A stretch of 64,000 nt of DNA. It comes from Peromyscus leucopus. Lineage: Eukaryota > Chordata > Mammalia > Rodentia > Cricetidae. A model generated the notes under the pieces. It saw only the letters and a list, made by a program, of their open reading frames with translations. It was not told the DNA's origin and did not search any database. Shown here piece by piece: positions 35,597-46,929 of this stretch (the stretch's first letter is position 1; each line of letters opens with the position of its first letter). The position numbers were made by a program, and so were the translations under genes. The stretch is from assembly GCF_004664715.2 (NCBI RefSeq), contig NC_051079.1, positions 58,005,660 through 58,069,659 on the forward strand, given 5' to 3'.

Positions 35597-36953
35597 ATTT
35601 TCAATTCTCAAATAGATTCAGTTCACCTTTCTTGAGCAAGCTTAAATGATTTGGAAATTCATTTGATGTATTCAACTTTCTGTTTTTCTAGTTAAATTGA
35701 GAGAACTCTTAGCATAACAATGAGTATATCTGTAAACAAGAAATGACAGACAGACAGGTATTAACTCAGAGCATAACAGTCATTGAGAACTGAAGTATTC
35801 TCTCAACTAAAAAGTCACGAATAGGATGTGCCGCATGCTATGATGCTGCAAGGTCAATACATTTAATTCTGGCGATAATCTTGGAAGTTTGTTGTTTAAT
35901 GTAATATTAGTAATGTCAAAATTGACTTTATAACAAATTTCGTAATTAAATAAAAGTCAAAGGGCTGTAGTTGCTCCTGCCCGTATTCCTAGCACTCAGG
36001 GGCTGAGGGAGGAGGGTATCGTTGGTTAGCAACAGCAAATTCTAACAGTCTGATTCTCGGTTGCTCAATGTCCTGCTATTGGTTTTTCTTTAAAAAGGAA
36101 CTGAACAAAGTCAATTTTATGCTTTCTTTATCCTTCTTACGAATCTTTAAATTAGCTCAACTAAACCCGTTTGAGTACCATTTATGTCTTATCAGAATAC
36201 AAATTCGGCTGCCGATTCTACACAAAACCTTAAGAACCAGCAAAATCTTCAAAGGGGAAGCCTTTGGATTTAGTTCTCAGTGAGTGGCTACCGGTTAGCT
36301 CCATTTACATGACAAAAAGAAAACCCGAAATTCTTATGGAAGGTTTTCAAGCCTGTGCAAAAGTAGGTAATTTAAGAAAACCCTGAGCACCTGTAGCTAG
36401 CCCTGCTTCCAACAATTATCAACATACTTTAACTGTTTATGATACCCTCCCTCCCATTTCAGCCACGGGACTGTTTCCACTTACATCTATTTTAAGTAAA
36501 CCCCATATATCTTACCATTCCCCTTCGAGAGCGCTTCGGTGTGAAATCTCCAAAATGAAACCCATCGTGTTGAACGATAAACTTAGGGCAAGAAATGTCA
36601 ACGACTCTTAATTCAAAACACAGACTTGTCGATCGTGTCAAGAGTGCAAGGAGGGGATACCGAGATCGCTTCTGGAAGTTACGAACAACTCTTGGAAACC
36701 GCAGCTCTCAGAGTTCTAAACCATGGAAGCCAAGCAAGGCCGGCTCAGTCTGCGGAGGGAGCGTCGACGGAGCGGGAACACGGTGACTTTCGCCGACCTT
36801 AGGCTGCACGGCGTTAGCCCATCGGTGTCTGCGGGGTGGCGGCGTCCCTGTGGGTGGCGGGCACAGACACGGCCTTCAGGGAGACGCCAGGGACGCTGCG
36901 TGACAGCGGTCAAGGCCCCCGACCCGAACCCGCAGCCCCCAGCCTCCCGCGGG

Positions 36954-37241
36954 CCCCTGGATCACCGCACCCCGGGTCCGAGTCCGCTCCCTTGGACGGG
37001 TCCCGGGTCCCCTGGATCACCGCACCCCGGGTCACCCGGAGCCATCACCGTCACCCCCACTCTCCTTCCATAGAGATCACCGCTGAGTCCGCGGACGGGT
37101 CATCCCCGCACCCCGGTCACCCCGACTCTCCTCCATAGAGTCACGGGTCCGGGTCCCTGGATCTCACCCCCACTCTCCTCCATAGAGTCCCCCGGGTTCC
37201 CCTGAACCGCACCCCGGTCACCCCGACTCTCCTCCCTTGGG
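36954..37241. repeat. GC-rich minisatellite at the promoter edge
   Basis: 'cacccc(c/g)actctcctccatag' occurs at 37,052, 37,118, 37,165 and 37,219 (the last ends differently). 'cccctggatcaccgcacccc' occurs twice, at about 36,953 and 37,010. Units of about 47-66 bp are imperfect. Confidence 0.8.
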
Positions 37242-37266
37242 CGGGTCAAGGATGCGCGATACTCAC

Positions 37267-37450
37267 CAGGACACTTTTTAAAGCGCACACCTCCAGACCC
37301 TCGTCGAAAGCCCTGCCCTCGCCAACGGGACGACGCGACAAAGCATCCCCGGACCCGAACCCGAGCCCGACACCGCCCTCCTCGGGAGCGCTGGCTCCTC
37401 GGCGGCCCCGGGCCAGGTAGACAGACGCCCGCGCCGGCTTTCAAACCGAC
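37267..37450 (-). other. Las2: Las2 probable noncoding exon 1 (5'UTR)
   Basis: On the minus strand the sequence AGTGTCCTG|GTGAGTATC at 37,267/37,266 is a strong splice donor lying in the CpG island. The next exon acceptor upstream of the start codon is at 34,716/34,715. The 5' end near 37,450 is a guess, placed by the nearby promoter motifs. The first intron would be about 2.55 kb. Confidence 0.55.
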
Positions 37451-37451
37451 C

Positions 37452-37550
37452 CAACATGGCGCCGGCCCGCGGAGCGCATGCGTCGCGCTTGGCTCGGGGC
37501 GGGCGGGGAGGGGAGGGGCGGGGGGGAGGGAGGGCGGGGGGGGGGGGCTC
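37452..37550. promoter_or_regulatory. YY1-like, NRF1-like and GC-box cluster with G runs
   Basis: In plus order: 'aacatggcgcc', then 'gagcgcatgcgtcg' (core GCGCATGCG), then 'gggcgggcgggg' and 'ggggcgggggggaggg', ending in a run of 13 G before 'ctcgag'. Such motifs are usual at TATA-less divergent promoters, and the G runs can form quadruplexes. Confidence 0.6.
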
Positions 37551-38765
37551 GAGAGCCCCGCGGAGGGTTCAGAGGTCAAAGGGCGTTGAGGGGCGTTAGG
37601 TCGCCGTCCCTCCGGGGAGGTGGGCTTCTCCCTGGCCTTCTCTCTCCCTCTCTCTCGGAGCTGGGTGGGAAGGTTCTAGGCTCCACCCAGGTCCCATGCC
37701 ATCCCCATCCCGGCCACCGCTCTTCCCAGAGCAGGGAGGTCGGGCTCCCTGGGCCGCGGGAGGGAACTGTGCTGTAGGAGACTTGCAGGCGCCCTCGGGA
37801 GCCGGGTCCCTTTTCGGAGAGTCAGATCCTCAGCCCACGCCTTTCCAGGGAGCTTCGCGCGGCTTCAGAGCATCCCCTCCCAAGATAAGTACCAAGTCAG
37901 CCAGCTCAGTCAGCACTCTGCCCACTAAGTCCTTCCTCGGAGCCATCCCCATCCAGCCCCGGAGCTCTGACCCTCCTGGGCTTCCACCCAGACTGGGGAA
38001 GGAAGGAAGTCCGATGGACTTGTGATGGGATTTAACAAACTCTTCCGGGGACCTTGATTCTCAGGAAAGAATGGCAGTGACCCAACACGGATGAGGGACC
38101 TGGTCGGGCAGCACAGAAGGAGGGACATTATACCAACATAAAGATCACTGACTGGTGTGAACCTGTCTTATCAGGCTGGGACAGGATATGAGGTGGAGAG
38201 AATCAAGTGGCCACCGAGTGCTCTATCAAAAAAGATGCCGTCTCAGCATCGGTCTGTGTTGGTTTTCCACTGACCCTATGACTGAAGACATCCTTGACTT
38301 CCATCTAGTTCATCCAATGTTACATCATCAGGTAATAGAACTATAATTTGGCTGTGCCCTGCACCTCTGTAGCATCTCTGGCCTTCTGAACTTCACCTTC
38401 CTGTTTCTCTTAGCACATGAAGTTGGCAGGTGCCTTAGGATACAGTTCAGTGGTTCCTTAAACACACATCTATTGTGGAAATGTGAAATGGTTTTAAAAT
38501 AATTATACAACCCATGCAGAAACTTAAAACTAGTGATAAACGCTAACAATGGTGAAATTTCTATACCAATATTAGATAAGTCGCTGAGAAGTAAAAACCT
38601 GTGTTTTATTCACTAGGACAAGCTCATGTTGGAGACCAGCCAAACGACATTCGTGCATGGCCTTAATAGAACTAGATTCTTTAAAAGCCTAAATTTCATC
38701 TTGGTATCTTTTTAACCTGTCCTTTTAAAGGTTCTTTATAAGAAGTAGCTTTACAGTTTCTTGGC

Positions 38766-38840
38766 TTTGGGATGCAGCTTGGTGGTAGAACACTTGCTTA
38801 AGGTGATAAATTCAATCTTCACACTGAAAAAAAAAAAAGA
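38766..38840 (+). repeat. ID-type SINE
   Basis: 'gggatgcagcttggtggtag' and 'aacacttgcttaagg' with an A-tail of 12. Decayed B box. Confidence 0.65.
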
Positions 38841-38860
38841 GTACTTTTCAAACTACTTGG

Positions 38861-39215
38861 TGGTGGTTTGAATAAGAATGGTCCCATAGGCTCAGATGTT
38901 TGAATACTTGGTCTCCAGTTGGTGGAACTGTTTGGGCAGGATTAGGAGGTGTGGCCTTGATGGAGGGGGTGTGCCACTAGGGAGTGGTTTTGAGGCTTGT
39001 GCCATTTTTAGTGTGTGCCTCTCTCTCTGCCTCCAACTTGCAAATCAAGATGTAAGCTCTCACCTGTTCCTGCCACCCATGCCTTTGCTCTGTCATGATG
39101 GACTCTAATCCTTGGAAACCATAAACCCCAAATTAAATGTTTTCTTTTGTAAGTGGCCCTGGTCATGGTGTTTTATCACAGCAATAATTTTATCACAGCA
39201 GTAGAGAAGTAAGAC
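38861..39215 (-). mobile_element. URR1-like (hAT-Charlie type) DNA element
   Basis: 'tggtggtttgaataagaatg', 'ggtggaactgtttgggcagg', 'ttaggaggtgtggccttgat' and 'catggtgttttatcacagca' follow the family in inverse orientation to the copy at 25,975. Confidence 0.7.
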
Positions 39216-40615
39216 CTTTCACTTCCACTTTAGGAATGTGTTTTTAATCAAGATATAAAGTGTTAATGAAGGACATTATGGAGATGCAAAATAATTTATA
39301 AAATATGTTGACCTAAGTTGTGGATCAAAATAACTCTACCTCTGCTTTATCCCCTTACAGGTTAACAGATATGGACATCTCCACCAGGATTTGGAGAATA
39401 GTTTCAATGGGCACTAAAATTCTGGATTAGATTTGTTAACAAAGGTAAAGAAACCAGGAGTCTAAAATGGTTTTTCTAATAGAAAAAAAATATATCACCT
39501 AGTTATTCTGCCTTTCTAGGAAAGTAAGCAAGAGAATACAAATTTGTGATCCAACCAGAGAATTTTAAGCGAGCGCTAAGGATCTTCTAAAGGTTGTGAT
39601 ACTTATGTGTTAAGATGTATTAATGCACTTAAGAGCCAGTTATTTGAAGAACATTTTTAGTGATGGTTATAACTATTCATTATAAGAAACTCACCTTATT
39701 TGAGCCCCTTGAACACATCTCCTCAATGCTTCAAGCACATTTGCGTATAACTCTCTTAGCCTTTATGGATCTCCGTGAGTAGTAGTATCTCAATTTCTAT
39801 AAATGTAGAAAGTTGAAATTCAAAGCCTAAGCGGTTTGCCAGCTTCTGTGTCAGAGTTGGGCTTCAAATCCAGATATGTTACTGTGTTCTTTGTAACATC
39901 TCTCCAGCCTCCCCAGCTGAACACTGGTTGGTGGGCTGAAGGACCAATGATCCCCCAGATGCCTGAATGCATTCACAGGAGACTCAGTGTCTTCATTGTT
40001 CTTGCTATAATTACTGTTGTACTTAGTTAGGGACCCACTACATATTACTATAGACTAGGTGGGTTATAAATAGCACAAGTTGATATACTATATGGCACCA
40101 GAGTGCCATAATGTTTGGTTTCTGGTCAGGGCACTCTTCTGGAATGTAGATTGCTACATTATGGCTGTGTCCTCAGGGCAGAGGTGGCAAATAAGCTGTC
40201 TGAAGTCACTTAGAAAGACACTAATCTTATATCCATGAAGTCTCTGCTCTCATGACCTAATCACCACCCAATTTCAGTCTATGAATGTGTGGAATGAAAA
40301 CAGTCATTTGCAGTACTTACCAGCAAGGAGAGATTTAGTAAATGTGTTTAAACTGAATTGCTTTGAATATGATCTTGTCTGAATAGTTGACATTTCAGTA
40401 AAGGATTCAATGAAGCATAATCTCTCATGATTTTTTTCCTCGGAAAGAGAACAGTAAATATAAGAACCTTGAGATAGGAAGTTTCTGGGTTGCATTTGAG
40501 GAATATCCAGGAGTTTGTGGCTAAGTGGACAGGAAGATAGCCAGTAGGTGTAGGCTTGGAGAGGAAAACATATATGGTCTCTGACAATCACTTTAACAGT
40601 GTCACTATGAGCACA

Positions 40616-41044
40616 TGTAGATGTAACCAACCGTCTTATTAAATAAGAAACACAGAAACAATGTAAAAGAGAAAGCCGAGAGGTCAGAGCTCAGAGCTAA
40701 AATCTCACCCTTCCTCCTGCTGTCCCAGCTTCCCGAAAGAGAGCTATATCCTGTCTTTTCTTTTTTTTTTTTTTTAAATAATATTCTGTTCTGCCTTCTC
40801 ATTGGTTGTAAACCCAAACACGTGACTGCCTCATCACTGTCTGAATGTACAGCCCCCTAGGTCTTAAAGGCATATGTCTCCAGTGCTGGCTGTATCCCTG
40901 AACACACAGAGATCTATGGGATTAAAGGCATGTGCCACCACCGCCACACTCTTGCTATGGCTCTAATAGCTCTGACCCCCGGGCAACTTTATTTATTAAC
41001 ATACAATCAAAATCACATTTCAGTACAATTAGAATACCACCACA
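40616..41044 (-). mobile_element. Solo LTR, family A, copy 2, upstream of Stard6
   Basis: The reverse complement runs from TGTGGTGGTATTC to TACATCTACA and aligns with the copy at 6,488-6,934. A perfect 6-bp target duplication agcaca flanks it (40,610-40,615 and 41,045-41,050). A T16-17 tract near 40,760 has replaced part of the TATA-like segment. It ends about 530 bp before the first Stard6 coding exon and is antisense to it. No viral genes remain. Confidence 0.88.
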
Positions 41045-41572
41045 AGCACATGATGAGGAGAGTGTGACACATCATAAGGAAAAAAAGAAGCTTTTTAGAA
41101 ATAAAGGTTTATTGAATGACTATAACATGCCATGCTCTGGGCATTTGTTTAACCCACTTAGGACTTTATTTAACACATTGACTCTTCAGGATGTTATGTA
41201 TATGCTAATTTTACATCAAGAAGAAAATAAGAAAGTAGAAATATTACATATCATACTTTACATAGGGCAAAGATCGGATTTCACCCAGGTCCCTGATTCC
41301 AAAATCTGGCTTTAGACAAAATAGCACATCTTCTCATTTGAAGAAAAGTCTTTGAATGCAAGTGATCAAGTAATTATTTTGAATTGCTAAATGGCAGATG
41401 TGGTTAAAAAAATAGTATTAAAATGTAATAGAGCACACCTATAACACCAACTATCTGAGAGACTGGGGCAGAAGGGTGGCTTCAGTTTATGAATTCAAAA
41501 TTTTCTGCAACATGGCACTTTCTTATTTATATGATTCTATTTTACCAACCATTTGTTTTTAAATTTTCACAG

Positions 41573-41666
41573 GTAGATGGAGTTTAAGGCAATTGCCCAA
41601 CAAACTGCTGAAGAAATTTTAGCTTACAGTCAAGATATATCTGGCTGGAAAGTTGTTAAGTCTTCA
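41573..41666 (+). CDS. Stard6: Stard6 first coding exon, residues 1-30
   Basis: The acceptor is TTTTCACAG|GTAG and the ATG follows at 41,577, four bases into the exon. The context at +4 is G but -3 is T. The donor is TCTTCA|GTAAGA. Since the exon begins at an acceptor, at least one noncoding exon lies upstream. Confidence 0.95.
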
Positions 41667-42590
41667 GTAAGAAAAAAGTATTTTTCAAGAGTTTATTTTT
41701 AAATTATTTTTTACTATAAAGACATTTTAAAATAATATGTTCTTTTGTAAGCCAGAAAAACATAGTTTTACTTTTGTTTTGTTTTTTGTTTGTTTTGTTT
41801 TCTGTATCTGACAGTTAATTTATTTCTGGATTTTATTCCCCTTTGAGAAAAAGATAACTGTTTCCAAGAAGACTTCTAAATTATTCCGTGGAAATCTGTA
41901 AGTACATTTTCCCATTTACAGACATTGTTTTAAGTTCAATGGCATTACCAAATCTGGAAGTCAATACCACTTCATAACTAGAACAAACTATTTAATAGTC
42001 ACTGGGAAATGATGCCTGAAGTCATGTGCTTTTCATAAGCTAGAGCAATCGTGTATTGTGCAACAATTTTCAGACATGAATACAGTCACAAAGTAAATTG
42101 CTTCTAGACAGTGTAGAGCAACTTGTTCATATGCACAAGGCCCTGAGATCCATCCCTAACACCAGAAAACTACAATATGTGCACAAAATACTCCTCATTC
42201 AGAAGAATGGGAAAGTTCTGCGGAAGTGCATTGACATTTCTTGCCAACAGTAGCATTTTTAAGATGTTTAGAATGCTTCACTTTTCTCTCAAACCACTAA
42301 AAAGTAATTTCCCCATCAGTCTTTTTCTTACTCTTAAGTGCAGATATTTTTCCTATAAAGTGCTTTAGAAGCATGTTTTTTGAGCTTGGACTATTTCAAA
42401 CACAAGTACACTAAAGGTGAATGTGCTGACTTTTCTTTTTAGGTGTTCACATATAGTTCTTGGTATCACATCTGTTCCCTCAGATCACTGTGTTATTGAG
42501 ACAACCATGACCAAATTTTTAGAAAACACTTCTTTGAAAACCTATACTTGCACCTCTGCCTGTCAGTGCGATGTTTGTGGGGTTTTTTTT

Positions 42591-42633
<43 letters not shown>

Positions 42634-45600
42634 GTTTCTCAGCTTACTAAAGTGTACCTGTATTTGTACACCAGTTTTTGTGGGTTTGTTGTTGTTTTGG
42701 AGATAGCTCTCACTAACTCAGCTTCTCCTGCTTTAGACTCCTGCATGCCACTTCTTTTATTAATAGATAAGGATGACATGAATTTCTCTTGGTCATTTTA
42801 ATAAGTACCAAGAAAGTAATTCTTTCTGCTGTTGTCTAAGCAATAGATGACCTTAACAGTGGCACTTTCCAAAGTGAACCGAGGGTGGGAGAGCTGTAGG
42901 AATACTCAAGTCCAGGCATACCAGGGAAGTCAAACCTGTTTTAATGGTCAGCTTGACACAATGTAGAATCACTTAGGAAAATAGTCTCAGGGAAGGATTT
43001 TCTAGACCAGGTTGGTTTTGGTATGTTGCGGGGCAGGGGCGGAGGGGTGTCTTGATCAATTGATACAGGAAGACCTAGGCTGCTGTGGGTGACGCCATTC
43101 CTTTAGCCTGCTTTTGTCATGGAAATTTTTTCTTTCACCTTCAATTCTGATATACCCAGATAGTTTGGCTGGGTATGTTAGACTAGGTTGGCAATTGTGA
43201 CCTTTTACAGCCTGAAAGACGTCAGTCCCATCCCTTCTTGATTTGGGTTGAAAAGCCAGCAGTTGTTCTGATGGCTTGCCTTTATAGGTGACTTGGTCCT
43301 TCTCTCTCACAGCTTTTGATAGACTTCCTTTGTTCTATAAATTTAGTATTTTAACTATAATGATTTAGGGAGTTCCTTCGCCTGGTTCTATTTGGTGTTC
43401 TTTGTGTCTTTTGTATCGGGGGTGAGGGCTTCTCTTTCCCTATTTCCAGAATTTTCTGCTATGGTTTTATTAAAAATATCTTATATGCCTTTTGCATGAA
43501 ATTCTTCTCTTTCTTGTATGGCTATAATTCATAGGCTTGCCTTTTCATAAACTTGCATAATCCATTCATACTTTTTTTAAACTTTTATCATTGACCTTGA
43601 CTGATTGATCCAGTCCTATAGTTTGTCTCCATATCCTGTTTTCCCTTCCACATGAGTCACTGTATCACCAAAGCTTGCAACTATACTTTTATTTATCTAT
43701 TGTATTTTTTCATTTCCATCCTCATTTTGATTTGAGCTTTTCTCAGAATTTCCGTCTTTATTTAATCCTACTTTCGTATTATGAATTGACTTCATTATTT
43801 CATTCAGCTCTCAATATTTTCTTGGTAAATATGGGAGTCCTCTTTGAGTTGTTTTACCATATTTATAATCATTCTTTTAAATTATTTATCTGGAATTTCA
43901 TCTAAAGTCATTTTAATTGGGGATCACTACTGTGGAATTGGTAATGTTTGGAGGTGTCAGGTTGTCTTGGCTCCATGCTCCTTGTGTTTTCTCAATGAGA
44001 TCAACCTATCTTGAAGTAGAACATTGGTTAAGATTTTTGCTGTTGTTCCCATAATTCAATCTACCTTTCTTCTGTTCATGGACCTATATATAGTGTTTGT
44101 GGGAGACTAGACTGTAGTACAGCTGTTTGATATTTTTATCTGGTAGACTGGTGTTCCAGCACAGGACTCTCTATCTGTAGTCTGTCTGTCCTTGCGGGTT
44201 AAGTATTATCTACAACATGTCACTGTCCAGTAGTTAACCCATTCTGAAAATAGACTAGCAAAGCAACCCTTGTTAAATACTGATTAATTTGAGAAGCCAA
44301 GATAACCCCGATAGTACTGTATATACTAATCTGTTAGTATTAATGGAAAGGGAAAGAAAAGGAGGCAATCAATCACAATGAGACCAGTGATAGGTACTAG
44401 GATGTTAAGTGGGAAGCTGAGGAGAGGGCCATACACAGGAGTGGGAATGATTGCATAAAGGAGAAATGGCATAGGTATGTGGACAATACGTACCCAGATA
44501 TAAACCAGGCCAGCCTCTGGACTCTGGAGAAGTAACAATGAGAAGAATAAGTACAGAATGAAGAGCAAGGAATCAAAAAGGGGATGAGGAGGGGGATAAT
44601 AAATGTTCAAACAGTAGGTGGCAGTATTGTCCTGCTACAAGGCCTGCTGAACTGCAGCTAAGAAATATCTGTAGTAGGGAAGCAGGGCTGGATGGTGTTG
44701 TAGGCTAGGAAAGGGCTGGTGGAAGAAGGGCTCTGTTCTCACAGAGCTAGGAGCAGCTGGTGCCCAGAACATTACCTAGTTCCATAACTCGCCTTCTTAT
44801 TGCACATTTGTGTATCTTCTCGTGAAAGGTGTCTGCTCAGTTTATTGGCCCTTTCACAGATAGGCAGGGAAGGTTTTGGTGTTTAATCGTTGCAGGGTTT
44901 TTTTTTTTTTTAATACAGTGTAGGCATTAACAGTTTGAAGTATAGCTGGCCAAGATTCTCTCACTCTGTGGGCTGCCGTTCTCTCTGCTGGTTTCCTCCA
45001 CTCTACAGTAGCTTCTTAACTGTGTGTCAATACTGTGGCTACTTACTATGCTGGCAGGATTCTAGTCACAAGTTTATTTCCTAGACCTGCATCCTGAAGT
45101 GTTTTCCCTTACCAGTTTCAGAGTTTCATGTCTTACATTAAGGTTTTTGATCTAGTTTGAATTGATTTTTGTGCAAGGTGAAAGATACAAACCCAATTTC
45201 ATTCATCCGCAGGCTCTGCCTTTCCAGCACCATTTATTTAAAACGCTGTCTTTTCTCAAGTGTGTATTTTGATTCAACTTTTTCATTTAGATTGCATTAC
45301 TCTTTTGGTCAGTTTGGCTAAGAGTTGGTCAATTTCATTCTTTTCAAACAACCAACTCATCTGACAAATTCTCTTTTTCTTTGGAGCAGTGACCCTAGTC
45401 TCCTCTTAAAGATGGTGTTGCCATGGTGCCTGGGTTAGATCACTGTCTGCCATGGACTGTAGCAGGAGAGGAGGATTATGAGCATTGGTAATCTCTCAAT
45501 CTCCGGTTCGAATACCCTCCTTTGTCAATTCCCTGAGCTCTGCAGGAGACAGGTCCACCTGATTTGGATTCCCAGACAGGTGTAGCACTGCTGAATCTGC

Positions 45601-46873
45601 ATCCTTACACAGTTCCGTCTGCGGTCACAAGCACAAAGTTGGCTCACTCATTTTTTTTTTAATAAGAATGTATTTTTAAAACGGACTAGGGAAAAAAATG
45701 GTGGTGGCGCATGCCTTTAGTCCCAGCACTTGGGAGGCAGATCTCTGTGAGTTTGAGGCCAACCTGGTCTACAAAACAAGTTCCAGGACAGTTGGGGCTC
45801 GAAAAACCAAAGAAAAAGGTAACCTGTATGTTTTATTAACATTTGTGCTTTTTGTCAGTAATTTACTGCCCCCAGAAGGACCTTCAGTGGTTAGTTTTGA
45901 ACACTTGGTTTTATGCATCAGAAGAAAGGCATATCTTTCCCCTTCTGCTCTCAACTACCCATGCCTCTAATGTTGTGAGGCAGTACACCAAATAAAATTT
46001 TAATTCACTCACGTATATTCCACAATATAAATATCATTCCTCCTCCTCCTCCTTTCAGGTGAATAACTGCCTACATAGGTGACTGTCCCCAAGGAACCTA
46101 CATTGTAATAGTGAAGGGAAAACTTTCAGAAGCAAGCAGGACTTTGCTTCAAAGGCTGTCCGGGTTACCCTTAATCATCATTTCTTCGGAGCCCTACATC
46201 TATCCCATGGATGTATGGAATAATTGAGGCACATTATCCAGAGAAGGTGTCTACCAAAGTCTGCCTTCTGCTTTAACATTTAATGCTTATTTACTATTTC
46301 CCATTGTCTCATAATATTGTCATAAATAATCAAAAAACAGACTTCCAAATCTCCCAAAAAGAGCTTCGACACAGTGTTCCCTCTTTACCCTCCATAATCC
46401 TATGCTTTCTAGTTCATCCGCACTTCTCATTCTCTCCAGTGAGGCCTTGGGTTATATGTTTGGCTATCCAGCAGGATGAAGGCCGTAAGGGTAGAAACTA
46501 GATCCTCAGAAGTACATTAAATAGTTTACATTTGGTCTCACTTGGTGAACAGCTATTAAAAGACAGTGTTAGTCATCATCAGTAATTACATTTCAGAAAT
46601 AACTGCTTCATGAAAGGGTAATTAGGTGTTGTTAGGTGTAGGTTAGAAATGCAAAAAGGTTGTCACTATCATTAGAGTTTACAGTCTTACTACAGAGAGA
46701 CATTAGATAAGTAAAGGACAATCTGTGGCTGTGTGTGCAAACGTCTGAACAAAAATTTGTATGTAAATTTTAACTGTTTCATGTCTGACATTGTTGCATT
46801 ACATGGTGATTATTTGAGTTTATTTCTCCCCAGGCTTAAAACTGAGCACTCTCGCTGGCTCATGCTCTCTCGC

Positions 46874-46929
<56 letters not shown>

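Larger units (their letters stand above)
34716..37266 (-). other. Las2 first intron
   Basis: Carries a minus-strand B2 (35,407-35,596), a weak SINE-like stretch at 35,960-36,050 and, at its 5' end, the CpG-island minisatellite (36,954-37,241). A second possible donor (minus GAATG|GTAAGATAT near 36,516) could mark an alternative first exon. Confidence 0.55.
36700..37900. promoter_or_regulatory. CpG island, probable bidirectional Las2/Stard6 promoter
   Basis: GC content and CpG density rise sharply here against an AT-rich background on both sides. Near 37,452 lies a YY1-like 'aacatggcgcc', at 37,474-37,483 an NRF1-like 'gcgcatgcgt', and at 37,496-37,550 GC boxes and long G runs. No TATA box is seen. 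The Las2 exon 1 donor is at 37,267. The Stard6 5' exons were not found, so its start here is inferred from the head-to-head order. Open frames of 100-159 codons across the island are GC-driven artefacts. Confidence 0.75.
37901..41572 (+). other. Stard6 5' flank or first intron
   Basis: Between the CpG island and the first coding exon. It holds an ID SINE, an inverted URR1-like element and an antisense solo LTR. The segment 39,216-40,615 has no recognised feature. A PB1-like SINE fragment is at about 41,430-41,510. One or more Stard6 noncoding exons must lie here or in the island but cannot be placed. Confidence 0.55.

Noticed and set aside
36723..38025. Several Pro/Gly/Arg-rich open frames of 99-159 codons on both strands
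   Set aside because: The CpG island has few stop codons by composition. Frames overlap on both strands and show no domain or splice support.
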